Part shown: positions 7,549-16,461 of the stretch, in pieces
Layout: each line of letters begins with the position of its first letter
Position numbering within the stretch: position 1 is the first letter of the stretch
Origin: Bog-756 sp963769905
GTDB taxonomy: Bacteria; Actinomycetota; Acidimicrobiia; Acidimicrobiales; RAAP-2
NCBI GenBank assembly: GCA_963769905.1
Contig: CAVYNG010000002.1
Location: 1-64,000 of the forward strand
Length of the DNA: 64,000 nt
Reading direction: 5' to 3'
Program-made: the position numbers and the translations under genes
Notes under the pieces: model-generated
Told to the model about the DNA's origin: nothing
Seen by the model: the letters and a program-made list of their open reading frames with translations, nothing else
The model's database searches: none

Positions 7549-9060
7549 ATGACCGAACAGACGGACGCGGCGCTGCCCGACGGTGCGGACGAACCGGGTA
7601 CCGGCGGGCTTCCCGAGCTCGGAACCGTCGGGGGCACCGTCGGGGCCACCGTCGGGACCATGTTCGGCCGCGACGGGCTCTACATGCTGGCGTCGTCCCT
7701 CCAGCTGCTCTCCGGCGTCCTCGTCACGCCGATCGTCACCCGGGTCCTCGGCCTCCACCAGTACGGGATCTTCGCCGCCGACCTCGCGCTGCTCTACGTC
7801 CTCTACTACACGGCCAACCTCGGGCTGAACATCGGGGTCCAACGCCTCTACAGCCAGCCTGACGGAGAGCGGCGCAGCCGCAACTTGCTCGCGACCTCCG
7901 TGGTGGTGGTCGCGGCTGTCACTGCGGTCGTCTACGCGACCGGGACCTGGTGGGCTCCGCGGCTCGGATTCGGCCCCTTCCCGCTCTCGACGAGGTTGAC
8001 CGTCGTGTGGTCGGGCCTCTTCGCGTTGACTTGGATCTGGCTCGCCGTCCTCCGGTGCAACGAACGGCTGCGGGTCTTCGCGATCGTCTGCCTGCTCCAG
8101 TCGATCGTAGGAATCGGCCTCGGGGCACTCGTGGCGTTCCTCGGCTCGGGCCTTGCCACCGAGGTCCTCTGGTCCGCGGTCGTCGTGCAGGCGATCGCGC
8201 TCCTGCTCGGCATGTGGACCATCCGTCCCCACTGGCGCGGCATCCTCGACTTCGGGACCACGCGATCCACGTTGCGGTTCTCGCTGCCGGTGCTGCCGCT
8301 CCAGCTGTCGACGTTCACCATGTCGGCGGCGGACCGGATCGTCATCCTCCGTGATCTGGGTGCCGCGGAAACCGGGCGGTACCAGGTCGCCTACACGGTG
8401 AGCGCGGTGGGCATCAGCATGTTGACGTTTCTCAATCTCGCGTGGTTGCCGCGCATCTTCGCGATCACCGACCGGGCGACCCGGGGCGAAGTCCTCGCGC
8501 ACAGCCGTAACGGGCTCTATCAGCTGCTGGTGCCGGTGACCCTTGCGATCGCCCTGGGCGCGCCGGTCGTACTCCCGATCTGGGCACCGTCGTCCTTCCG
8601 GACCGAGAGCCTGCTGCCGGTCATCGTATTGGTCGTCGCCTCGACGTTTCCGGTCTGCACCGCTTTCGTGCACTCTCGCTTGCTGCTCTCGGAAGGACGC
8701 CCTGTCTCCGTCGCGGGAGTCACGGTCACCGCCGCGGTGGTCAACGTGGTCTTGAACCTGGTCCTCGTCCCACACATCGGCATCAACGGCTCCGCACTCG
8801 CCACGCTGATTGCCTACACGTTGCTCGCCGTGGGCATGGCCGCTGTCAGCAGACCGCTCCTCCCGCTACCGCGAGCACCCGTCTGGCTGTGGGTCCGTCT
8901 CGCGCTGGCGGTCCCCATGGTCCTCTGCTCCCGCTTCGTCCCGGTCTCCGCACCCTGGGCCGTCGTCCGGCTGGTCGCCTGTGTCGCCTGTGCCGCTTGG
9001 GCGGTGTTCATCCTCAGGGATCTCCAGGTGGCCCGGCCCCACCGCGCCGAGGGCCGTTAG
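7549..9060 (+). CDS. polysaccharide/lipid-linked glycan flippase (MATE/MOP superfamily, Wzx-like)
   Basis: About 503 residues with 12-14 predicted membrane helices, after a 40-residue acidic cytosolic start. Internal stretches such as MLASSLQLLSGVLVTPIVTRVLG and the later conserved AADRIVILRDLGAAETGRYQVAYTV (quoted only in part by family memory) are typical of Wzx-like oligosaccharide flippases. It would move undecaprenyl-linked glycans to the outer membrane face. I start at the ATG 7549; a longer frame from 7483 reads through a GCG/TCG microsatellite. It heads a glycan cluster with two sulfotransferases and a GT2. Confidence 0.85.
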   Translation: MTEQTDAALPDGADEPGTGGLPELGTVGGTVGATVGTMFGRDGLYMLASSLQLLSGVLVTPIVTRVLGLHQYGIFAADLALLYVLYYTANLGLNIGVQRLYSQPDGERRSRNLLATSVVVVAAVTAVVYATGTWWAPRLGFGPFPLSTRLTVVWSGLFALTWIWLAVLRCNERLRVFAIVCLLQSIVGIGLGALVAFLGSGLATEVLWSAVVVQAIALLLGMWTIRPHWRGILDFGTTRSTLRFSLPVLPLQLSTFTMSAADRIVILRDLGAAETGRYQVAYTVSAVGISMLTFLNLAWLPRIFAITDRATRGEVLAHSRNGLYQLLVPVTLAIALGAPVVLPIWAPSSFRTESLLPVIVLVVASTFPVCTAFVHSRLLLSEGRPVSVAGVTVTAAVVNVVLNLVLVPHIGINGSALATLIAYTLLAVGMAAVSRPLLPLPRAPVWLWVRLALAVPMVLCSRFVPVSAPWAVVRLVACVACAAWAVFILRDLQVARPHRAEGR

Positions 9061-9068
9061 CCCGCGGA

Positions 9069-10052
9069 TCAGGAGGGCGGCGTCGCGACGAGTCGAGCAA
9101 CAGGGTCGTGCCGTCCGAAGCGATAGCCGTACCGGAGCCGGAGGGGCCAGGTCAACGCCGACACCAGGGCGTGCTTCGAGGAGCTCATCTCGGTCACCCA
9201 CCGCTCGTCGGCAAGGATCGGCGCATCCTCGTCGGCGAATCGCGCGGGGTTGCCGGCGATTCCGTGCCCCCCACCCATCGTCAGCGGACCGGAAAGGGGC
9301 TCCAGTCCCACGAGACCGAAGCACTGACCTCGAGTCACCGCAGGTTCGCGGACGTAGTCCTCGTAGCGGACGAGGAGGTACGGCAGTGGACGGCGCCCGA
9401 AACGGCCCAGAAGCACGTTGAAGACGTCCCACCGGATGGCGACCTCGGAGGGCCGGTGTGCCGGGATGAACCGGTCACCGGATCCGCTCGCCGCCTGTGG
9501 GCGCATCCTCGGGCTGCTCCACGAGAACACGACACCGGACGGGTGACGGACCAGATGGACCAGGCGAAGGTCGACGGTGTCGGTTCCAGCGAGCAGGTAG
9601 GCCCACCCCGGGTGTTTGGACGAGTCGGCCACGACCGACGCACCGGACAGCTCGGCGACGATCGGATAGAGCTCGGACAGGACTGCTCGGGCCTCGGCCA
9701 CCATCGACCCGTGTCCGGAGACGATGGTCGGGAGGTTGGTGGGCCGGTTCACATGGGCGAAGAACTCGACCATCTGCCGTCCCTCTCGGGAACTCCAGCC
9801 ACCGACGAGACGCTCGCCGACGCGGGACCACAGCTCGCACTCGGTGGTCGGGGCACCGCACCCGCACAGCTCCTCGCCGCGGATGCCCCGTTCGAAGAGG
9901 TTCTTGACCTCGCCGACGGCGCAGACGTCGGGGTGCGCGGCGATCAATCGCTCGAGAACCGTCGATCCCGACCGCCCTTCGCCCCCGATGAAGAGGACCC
10001 GCGTGGGGGACTCCTTCCGGTCCGGAGGCGGAGCGGCCGATCCGTCGCTCAC
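9069..10052 (-). CDS. sulfotransferase-family protein
   Basis: About 327 residues. A PAPS-binding 5'-phosphosulfate loop is visible as GEGRSGSTVLERL, and the 3'-phosphate motif as HLVRHPSGVVFS. These are the two hallmarks of carbohydrate sulfotransferases. I choose the GTG at 10052, which overlaps the stop of the upstream sulfotransferase by 4 bp (GTGA). The frame upstream of it is shadow of that gene. Likely acts in the cytoplasm on a glycolipid or glycan precursor before export. Convergent with the flippase, 8 bp away. Confidence 0.82.
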   Translation of the reverse strand: MSDGSAAPPPDRKESPTRVLFIGGEGRSGSTVLERLIAAHPDVCAVGEVKNLFERGIRGEELCGCGAPTTECELWSRVGERLVGGWSSREGRQMVEFFAHVNRPTNLPTIVSGHGSMVAEARAVLSELYPIVAELSGASVVADSSKHPGWAYLLAGTDTVDLRLVHLVRHPSGVVFSWSSPRMRPQAASGSGDRFIPAHRPSEVAIRWDVFNVLLGRFGRRPLPYLLVRYEDYVREPAVTRGQCFGLVGLEPLSGPLTMGGGHGIAGNPARFADEDAPILADERWVTEMSSSKHALVSALTWPLRLRYGYRFGRHDPVARLVATPPS

Positions 10053-11026
10053 CCGACCGGGTAGCCGAGGCGCTCGCACTCGGCCGACACCGACGGGAGC
10101 ACGACCTCGATCTCCTCTTCCAACGTCCGCCACTTGTCGGACCGGGGCCGGCTCCACGTGTTGACGACGGGCAGCTTCTCACTGAACCTCCGGAGAGGGG
10201 AGGGATCGAGGTCGGCCCAGTGCGCCAGGTCCTCCAGCACCCGACCCGGCCTCTCGGCTGCCTCCTCGTAACGGACCTCGAAGACCCGGCTCGGCTCACC
10301 GGGCAGGTTGCGGAAACAGAACTCGTTGTAGAGCCGCCACTGGAACGCGCACACCTCCATCAGCGTCGCGCCGTCGAGGTCCTCCCATCCGGGTGCCAGG
10401 CCGAAGCACCAGTGGGTCCCTTGGTAGCCCTCGATGGTGTACCCGGCCGGAAGTGGGAAGCGGCGGAATCTCGGCTCGTCGACCCAGCCGCGGTAGATCG
10501 ACGCGATGGATCCTCTCGGGTCCCTCACCACCTGGACGAAGAGGGCGTCGGGAAACACCTCGAGGAGGAGCGGGATCCGAAAGCAGTTGTCGGGGGTCTT
10601 CTCGACGATCCGGATCGGCGGTGTCTTGCGGGTGCGTCCGATTCCCGACAGCAACCGGGCTGCACGCGACCGTGCGAGGAGCGGGACCCCACGTCCGAGG
10701 ACGCGAAGGCTGGCCTCGGCATTGCCCACCTCGGTGAAGAACCGCCGTCGCAGCATCTCGACCGTGCCGGCATCCGCATGGCCGACCACGGCCGATGCCC
10801 CCGGCACCATGGTCACCGGAAAGCAGTCGTTGAGGATCGATTGGCTCTCGCGGTAGAGGCTCCAGAGATCCGGGTGGGTCGAGAGCGCCTGGAAGACCAT
10901 GGTGGTGCCCGACCGAGGGGCACCGAGGACGATCAACGGCCTGGCGATCGCTGCGGCGCCCTCTACGGTCGCGCTGTCGGTGAGGTCGTGCATCGTCGAA
11001 ATGCCGTGCAGTCGAAAGCCGTGCAA
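10049..11026 (-). CDS. sulfotransferase-family protein
   Basis: A protein of 325 residues, or 314 if translation begins at the internal ATG 10993. The 5'-PSB loop is GAPRSGTTMVFQ, followed by EKTPDN and the 3'-PB motif VVRDPRGSIASIY, all classical for PAPS-dependent sulfotransferases. It is translationally coupled to the second sulfotransferase and divergent from a GT2 gene. Two different sulfotransferases in one cluster suggest either two sulfated positions or two acceptors. The acceptor is unknown. Confidence 0.85.
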   Translation of the reverse strand: MHGFRLHGISTMHDLTDSATVEGAAAIARPLIVLGAPRSGTTMVFQALSTHPDLWSLYRESQSILNDCFPVTMVPGASAVVGHADAGTVEMLRRRFFTEVGNAEASLRVLGRGVPLLARSRAARLLSGIGRTRKTPPIRIVEKTPDNCFRIPLLLEVFPDALFVQVVRDPRGSIASIYRGWVDEPRFRRFPLPAGYTIEGYQGTHWCFGLAPGWEDLDGATLMEVCAFQWRLYNEFCFRNLPGEPSRVFEVRYEEAAERPGRVLEDLAHWADLDPSPLRRFSEKLPVVNTWSRPRSDKWRTLEEEIEVVLPSVSAECERLGYPVG

Positions 11027-11118
11027 AAGGCTCGATGAGGGCGAACGACGAGCATACCAATGCGGTCCTGTCGCTTCGGTGGGCGGGATGGCGCCTCCGC
11101 TGTGCTAGCAACGTCTTC

Positions 11119-12189
11119 ATGGCTGCTCATGGAGCGGACGGGCCGGCGAGAACGGCGACCGAGTCGAGCGGCGAGGGAGCGTCTCCCAGATCCCATCGGC
11201 GCAGCGCCGACGCGTCGGTCGTGATCTGCGCGTACACCGAGGATCGGTGGGACCTGTTGTGTGCGTCCGTCGATTCGGTCATGGCTCAGACCGCCCTCCC
11301 CCGAGAGCTGTTCCTCTCGATCGACCACAATCCGGCCCTTTACGACCGGTGCCGGCGCCAGTGGGAGGGGACCGGCGCGGCGGTGCCGGTTCGGGTCGTG
11401 GAGAACAAGTACGAGGGCCGCCTCGGAGCCGCCCGCTCGACCGCGGCGGAACTGGCCACGGGCGAGATCCTCGCCTTCCTGGACGACGACGCATGGGCCG
11501 AGCCCGATTGGCTCGAGCACATGGTGGCGCCCTTCGACGACCCGAAGGTGATCGCGGTCGGAGGCTGCCCCCTCCCGGAGTTCTCGCGGCCGCGACCCCG
11601 CTGGTTCCCCTTCGAGTGCGACTGGGTGTTCGGATGCGCCTACCGCGGGCTGCCGACCGAGGTCGCACCGATCCGTCACGTGATCGGCGCCGCGATGGCG
11701 GCCCGGCGCGCCGACCTCGCCGCGGTCGGCTATTTCCATTCGGACGATCACGACGACATGGACATGTCCCATCGCCTCGCCCACCGCTCTCCGGAGAGCG
11801 AGGTCGTCTTCGTGCCGAACGCGGTCGTCCATCACCACGTCTCCGAGAATCGTGTGACGTGGGGCTACTACTGGCGACGGTGTTTCTGGGTGAACAGGGG
11901 CAAGGTGGGCGCGTACCGGCAGATGGGCGCCGCCCGCAACCTCGAGGCGGAGCGGCAGTTCGCGGTGCGGAGCGTGACCGCCGGTCTCGGGACCGCTGCG
12001 CGGGATCTGCTCCGTGGCGATCCGGCCTCGTTGCTCCGGTTCGGTGCGCTCTGCGCCGGTCTCCTCCTCGCCGGGCTCGGCTACGCGACCGGCACGCTCG
12101 AATGGATGCTCACCGGACGGAGGGTCACGCCCGTGCCGCGGTACGAGCCGTCACCCGGACGAGGTGACGAGAGCACCCGGGCTATTTGA
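11119..12189 (+). CDS. family 2 glycosyltransferase
   Basis: A GT-A-fold transferase of 356 residues. VVICAYTEDR (34-43) opens the nucleotide-sugar domain, and the metal-binding triad DDD is at 122-124 (FLDDDAWAEPDW). A single hydrophobic helix near the C-terminus (FGALCAGLLLAGLGYATG) probably anchors it to the membrane. The ATG at 11119 is preferred; an open frame from 11035 adds 28 unlike residues. Divergent from the sulfotransferases. It probably adds a sugar to the glycan moved by the flippase. Confidence 0.85.
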   Translation: MAAHGADGPARTATESSGEGASPRSHRRSADASVVICAYTEDRWDLLCASVDSVMAQTALPRELFLSIDHNPALYDRCRRQWEGTGAAVPVRVVENKYEGRLGAARSTAAELATGEILAFLDDDAWAEPDWLEHMVAPFDDPKVIAVGGCPLPEFSRPRPRWFPFECDWVFGCAYRGLPTEVAPIRHVIGAAMAARRADLAAVGYFHSDDHDDMDMSHRLAHRSPESEVVFVPNAVVHHHVSENRVTWGYYWRRCFWVNRGKVGAYRQMGAARNLEAERQFAVRSVTAGLGTAARDLLRGDPASLLRFGALCAGLLLAGLGYATGTLEWMLTGRRVTPVPRYEPSPGRGDESTRAI

Positions 12190-12505
12190 CCAATTTGGTG
12201 CAGAGCCCCTGCAGAGAACTCAGCGTCTGGAGACAGGCAACTGCGGCACCGAGATTGGCGTCGACGGTCGTGATCTCCCGCTGGAGGTGCTCGATCTGCG
12301 CGGACTGCTGGGAGACCGTCGTGTCGAGGTGATCGATCCGATTGCTGAGGATCGCCATGAACAAAGCGCAGACGGCGAAGGCGAGCACGACGGCGGAGAC
12401 CGCCACTGCGCGTAGCACTCTGCGCCGCCGGTCACCCGGATAATCGCTCAGCATCTCCCGAACAGGCTGTTGCGCCACACTCAGATCATCGATGCCGCTC
12501 GTCAT
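12182..12505 (-). CDS. single-pass membrane protein with coiled coil, hypothetical
   Basis: 107 residues: a charged cytosolic start, a hydrophobic helix at about 32-53 (VLRAVAVSAVVLAFAVCALF), then a heptad-like segment (ISNRIDHLDTT, QSAQIEHLQREI) ending with two cysteines. The shape recalls small septal or envelope coiled-coil proteins, but no family is recognised. Its stop overlaps the end of the convergent GT2 gene by 8 bp. Confidence 0.6.
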   Translation of the reverse strand: MTSGIDDLSVAQQPVREMLSDYPGDRRRRVLRAVAVSAVVLAFAVCALFMAILSNRIDHLDTTVSQQSAQIEHLQREITTVDANLGAAVACLQTLSSLQGLCTKLVK

Positions 12506-12785
12506 CGGACCGTCGATCGCAGTGAAGCCGAACGCCGCAGCATGCTTGTGCAGTCAGTCATCCACTCGCCCCTTCGTGTGGACCTCGCGTCGAGGTGCGG
12601 ACCAACGACGCGGTCACCATAACAGACCGGATTCGCCGCCCTTCTCCGCAATGAAGCTTCTCACGAGGCCGCGATTTGCAGGGTTCCTGTCGACTATTTG
12701 TGGCAATGCGTCCAGTACTATTTCGCCGCAGGGCAGGGGATCTTCTCGTTCCGATGCCATATGGATCAGCTCGTTAGCGAGAGAA

Positions 12786-14948
12786 GTGGCGCGATTGAAC
12801 ACGTTGGGCGCATCCGGGATCAAGAGCGACGAGGCGCCGGCGGTGGCCGGCACCGCTCCCGACTTGGCACCTGCCGAACAGCGTCGCTTCCGCTGGAGCA
12901 CGGCAGCACCGTACGGACTGGCGGCCGTGTCCCTCGTCTGCTGGGGGGTGTCGCTCGGCTCGGTTCACCCGTACCAAGCCGGCCCGGCCGGGCTGATCGT
13001 CCAGCTCTCCCCGTTGTGGTGGATCGGGTTGGTGCTCGCCGCGTTCGGGATCTTCGTCGAGCTCCGCCGCGACGAACCCCGCACATCGAGCATGGTGATC
13101 GGACTGGTCGCATTGGCGGTCATCCTGCACGGCACCCTTCCCGCGACCGAACCGTTCCCCCGGTTCTCGAGCGCGTACGACATCGCCGGGTTCAGCGATT
13201 ACCTCGGGCGCACCGGACAGGCCCTTCCCCGTCTCGACGTGCGCATGTCCTGGCCGGCCATGTTTGCCGCCGCGGGGATGGCCGCGCACGCGATGGGGGT
13301 GCCGACGCTTTGGTTCCTCCGGTGGTGCCCGTTCGTGTTGAACCTGGCGTATCTCTTCCCGCTCAAGGCGATCGCCAACACCTGCCTGCGGACGCGGCGT
13401 GCCCAATGGGCGGTGCTGGCGATCTTTCTGGCGAGCAATTGGATCGACCAGGACTACTTCTCGCCGCAGGGGCTCAACCTGTTCCTGTTCCTCGCCGCCG
13501 TCGCGATCGTGCTCCGCGTCTTCTCGACCGGTGGGTTCCCTCCGCGGTTGGTCCGCGACTTCGCTCGATCCCGCGCGTGGGCACGGACGAGGGTGGTGGC
13601 CCTTCGGGTCCTCCGCCTGCCGTTCGGTGCGATCGCCAACGAGGCGCCCGAGACGAACACCACGCCGCTCTTCCGGGTGGCGATGTTGGCGGTGCTGCTG
13701 GTCGTCCTGGTCGGTTCCGCGGTCTCTCACCAGATCACGCCGGCGGCCCTCTGCCTGGTGTTCTTCGGCCTCATGCTCACCGGTCGGACCGGGCTGCGGA
13801 TGCTCTGGGTGCTGATGGCGGTGCTGGTGTGGGCCTGGCTCTCGTGGGAGGGTCACGCCTACTGGTCGAATCACCTCGCCAAGGTCTTCGGCGCCGCCGG
13901 CCAGGTCGGGTCCACCCTCAACACCTCGGTCACCGCCCGGCTGAGCGCCCTTTCCCGAGGTCGTCAGATCGTCCAGTGGGGGCGGATCGCCGCAGCGGGA
14001 ATCACCTGGGTGGGGGCGATCGCGGGGTTCTGGGTGCTCTGGCGGCGGGGAAGGACCATGTGGACGATGGCCATCGTCGCCGTCGCGCCGATCGCGGTCG
14101 CAGGCGCGGTCAGCTACGGGGGGGAGGTGGCGCTCCGGATCCTTCTCTTCAGCTTGGCGCCCGCGGCGGTCCTCATCGCCGGCCTGATCGACTCTGCGGC
14201 GTTCCGGCGGGGTGCGGTCACGGTGCTGCTCGCCGTCGTGGCCGCGCTCTTGATCCTCTTCCCGCTCGACCGATACGGCAACGAGGCATTCGAGGCCATT
14301 GCGCCGGGGGATGTCGCCGCGGCGACCTGGATCCACAATCACGTGCCGGCGGGCTCGGTCGTCTATATCGCCAATCGCGACGAGCCGCTCGCCTACGCGA
14401 AAGTCGGGAGCTACAGCCTCGTCTTCCTCGGTGGCCTGGTCTCCCTGAAGGGATCCGACCTGGTGAAGCACCTTCCGATCACCCGCCGTCCGACCTATGT
14501 CCTCCTCACCCGCAGCGAGGCGAACTACGGAACCGACTACCTGGGCTATCCCTCCGGGTGGATGAAGGGCTTCATCGCCCAGCTCGTCAGCACCGGCAAC
14601 GTGCACGTGGTCTATTCGAACTCGACCGCCACGGTGCTCCGCATCGAGAAGTCCCCTCCGCCGAAGCGACCTCCGGCCACCAGGCGTTCGCCGCACCCCC
14701 GGCCGCCGACTACGACCCCCACCACGAGACCGAAGCCGCCGCCGAAGCCCAAGCCCATCGTGATCCCGAAGCCGAAGCCGCCACCGCGGGTGAAGCCCAA
14801 GCCGCCACCGACGACGAGGCCGCCGCGGACGACGACGACCAGGCCGCCGCAGACCACGACGACCACCACCACCACCACGACGACGACGACCACCACCACG
14901 ACGACGACGACGGTGCCGACCGGGCACGCCACGGAGGGCACACCGTGA
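12786..14948 (+). CDS. large polytopic membrane protein with Lys/Pro/Thr tail, glycosyltransferase-like
   Basis: About 720 residues. Twelve or so membrane helices cover residues 30-500, followed by a soluble domain (about 510-640) and a roughly 90-residue Pro/Lys then Thr-only tail. The extracytoplasmic stretch SNWIDQDYFSPQGLN recalls a family of uncharacterised actinobacterial membrane proteins related in layout to GT39/GT87 transferases; this is memory, not a search. GTG at 12786 is the most likely start, with no strong ribosome site. The last codons overlap the next gene by 4 bp (GTGA). The tail could span the cell wall. A long minus-strand frame over the same bases is a shadow. Confidence 0.75.
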   Translation: MARLNTLGASGIKSDEAPAVAGTAPDLAPAEQRRFRWSTAAPYGLAAVSLVCWGVSLGSVHPYQAGPAGLIVQLSPLWWIGLVLAAFGIFVELRRDEPRTSSMVIGLVALAVILHGTLPATEPFPRFSSAYDIAGFSDYLGRTGQALPRLDVRMSWPAMFAAAGMAAHAMGVPTLWFLRWCPFVLNLAYLFPLKAIANTCLRTRRAQWAVLAIFLASNWIDQDYFSPQGLNLFLFLAAVAIVLRVFSTGGFPPRLVRDFARSRAWARTRVVALRVLRLPFGAIANEAPETNTTPLFRVAMLAVLLVVLVGSAVSHQITPAALCLVFFGLMLTGRTGLRMLWVLMAVLVWAWLSWEGHAYWSNHLAKVFGAAGQVGSTLNTSVTARLSALSRGRQIVQWGRIAAAGITWVGAIAGFWVLWRRGRTMWTMAIVAVAPIAVAGAVSYGGEVALRILLFSLAPAAVLIAGLIDSAAFRRGAVTVLLAVVAALLILFPLDRYGNEAFEAIAPGDVAAATWIHNHVPAGSVVYIANRDEPLAYAKVGSYSLVFLGGLVSLKGSDLVKHLPITRRPTYVLLTRSEANYGTDYLGYPSGWMKGFIAQLVSTGNVHVVYSNSTATVLRIEKSPPPKRPPATRRSPHPRPPTTTPTTRPKPPPKPKPIVIPKPKPPPRVKPKPPPTTRPPRTTTTRPPQTTTTTTTTTTTTTTTTTTTTVPTGHATEGTP
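14853..14912 (+). repeat. ACC/ACG microsatellite encoding about 20 Thr
   Basis: A run of Thr codons alternating ACC and ACG at the C-terminus of the large membrane protein. It is followed by VPTGHATEGTP and the stop. Such trinucleotide tracts can change length in steps of one residue without breaking the frame. Confidence 0.9.
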
Positions 14949-15307
14949 CCCGCACCCTCCGAAAGGTCAGGATCGCGGTCGACGCGACGGTCGCGCTCTT
15001 GTGCGTGGCCGCCTCGGTCGTCGTGCTGGCCGACGTGCACAGCCCTGCACGACCCGCCCTGGTGCTCGTCGCGCTGGTGGTCGGGACCGGGTGGGCGGCC
15101 ACCTGCTGGATCGATCTCGAGGACGCCGCCTTCGCGGCGACCGTGGCCCTTGCGACGGGATTGGCGTGTCTGTTCCTCTACGGGCTCTTCTTCGTGGAGA
15201 TCGGTTGGTGGCACCCGGTCGGGAGCGCCGGCGTGCTCCTGGCCGTGACAGCAGCGATCTGTGCGGCGGCGACCACGCGTGACGCCACGAGGGAGACGGT
15301 CCCGTGA
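14945..15307 (+). CDS. small four-helix membrane protein
   Basis: 120 residues starting VTRTLRKVRIAVDATVALL, with four hydrophobic helices and short loops. The GTG overlaps the TGA of the preceding gene (GTGA) and its own TGA overlaps the next GTG the same way, so the three are translationally coupled. This argues they make one membrane assembly. No family recognised. Confidence 0.7.
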   Translation: MTRTLRKVRIAVDATVALLCVAASVVVLADVHSPARPALVLVALVVGTGWAATCWIDLEDAAFAATVALATGLACLFLYGLFFVEIGWWHPVGSAGVLLAVTAAICAAATTRDATRETVP

Positions 15308-15513
15308 AGTCCCTGGTCGCCAATGCGGCGCTCGCGATCGTCACGGTGACCGCGGTGCTCGCCGTCATCGTCGCCCACGAGGTCCTTGCGGCGATCGCCG
15401 ACGGGAGCCAGCGGTTTTCGGTCGCACGTCGCTGGCTGGCAGTGGCAACCGCCGTGTTGGTCGTGATCGTGGCGGCCGTGATCGCCGCCCGCTTCTACTA
15501 CCTGCGAACGTGA
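15304..15513 (+). CDS. small two-helix membrane protein
   Basis: 69 residues starting at a GTG that overlaps the previous stop. Two hydrophobic helices, about 8-32 and 44-62, end in ARFYYLRT. The DNA around the stop holds a direct repeat (CTACTACCTGCGAACGTGA then CTACTACCTGCGGACGTGA), so the last codons and stop were duplicated once. Function unknown; probably a partner of the two preceding membrane proteins. Confidence 0.65.
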   Translation: MKSLVANAALAIVTVTAVLAVIVAHEVLAAIADGSQRFSVARRWLAVATAVLVVIVAAVIAARFYYLRT

Positions 15514-15578
15514 CTACTACCTGCGGACGTGACTTCCCGCCTGATCAGAAGCGAGAGACGAGAGGAGCCGAGCATCCG

Positions 15579-16445
15579 ATGAGCTGCGCACACCGCGGAA
15601 ACGGCATTCGCCGACTGGTGCTGGTCTGCGCGATCGGTTCGGTGGCGGTGGCCTTCGCCGCGTGTGGCAAGTCCACTTCGGCGGTGACGACCACCACGCG
15701 GGCTTCGACCAGCACGTCGGTCCCGAAGACGACCACCACCCTGCCTCCCCTGACCACGGTCTCGCTCTACTTCGTCAGAGGCTCCTCGCTCGGCGTGGCC
15801 GACCGGATGGTCAACACCTCACCCAATCCCCGCTTCGAGGGCGTCCAGGCGCTGCTCGCCGGACCGAGCCCCTCGGAGGCGGCACAGGGGCTGGGCACCG
15901 ACATCCCGTCGGGAACCTCGGTCCGCGGCCTGCAGATCCGTGGTGGCGTGGCGACCGTCAACCTGAGTCCCGAATTCACCTCGACGGCGACGCCCGCGGT
16001 CGAGGCTGCCCGACTCGGTCAGATCGTGTACACGCTCACCGGGTACGCAAACGTCAGCCGCGTCTCGATCCAGATCGGAAAGGTCGCGCTCACCAGCTTC
16101 GCCGGCGTCGACCTCACCAGCCCGGTCGGAAGGAGCCAGGTGATCGCCGCGCTGCCGGCGGTGCTGCTCGAGAGCCCGGCCGTCGGGGACACCGTCGTCG
16201 GATCGCTCAAGGTCTCGGGGATTACCTCGCTCAACGGCACCTACGAGATCCAACTGGTCGACCCGGTGGGACGGCTGCTGGCCGGGGTCACCAACACGGC
16301 CGTGGTCGGGGGCTCGTTCTCGCAGGTGATCCCTCTGGAGGGTGTCACCGCACCGACCACGGGCACCCTGACCGTCTTCGCGCGGGCGACCAACTCGACC
16401 CAGCTCCCGCAGACTGTCAGCCTCGCCCTCCCGGTCGCGCCCTGA
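15579..16445 (+). CDS. GerMN - Gmad2 lipoprotein
   Basis: A 288-residue predicted lipoprotein: signal peptide with lipobox FAAC (Cys about residue 29), a Thr/Ser linker, a GerMN domain (about 60-170) and an immunoglobulin-like Gmad2 domain (about 185-285, with LLESPAVGDTVVGSLKVSG). The same domains occur in spore-germination GerM and in actinobacterial LpqB-like lipoproteins. In a non-sporulating actinobacterium an envelope role is more likely. GAGGAG lies about 10 bp upstream of the ATG. Last gene of the rightward glycan cluster; convergent with the pucR-type regulator. Confidence 0.85.
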   Translation: MSCAHRGNGIRRLVLVCAIGSVAVAFAACGKSTSAVTTTTRASTSTSVPKTTTTLPPLTTVSLYFVRGSSLGVADRMVNTSPNPRFEGVQALLAGPSPSEAAQGLGTDIPSGTSVRGLQIRGGVATVNLSPEFTSTATPAVEAARLGQIVYTLTGYANVSRVSIQIGKVALTSFAGVDLTSPVGRSQVIAALPAVLLESPAVGDTVVGSLKVSGITSLNGTYEIQLVDPVGRLLAGVTNTAVVGGSFSQVIPLEGVTAPTTGTLTVFARATNSTQLPQTVSLALPVAP

Positions 16446-16461
16446 GCCCAGGGGAGCCCGA

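Noticed and set aside
12774..14927. A 717-codon open frame on the minus strand and an 869-codon frame (12698-15307) on the plus strand
   Set aside because: Both are Arg/Pro/Gly/His-rich shadows of the large membrane protein, caused by third-position GC bias; they have no hydrophobic pattern or motifs.
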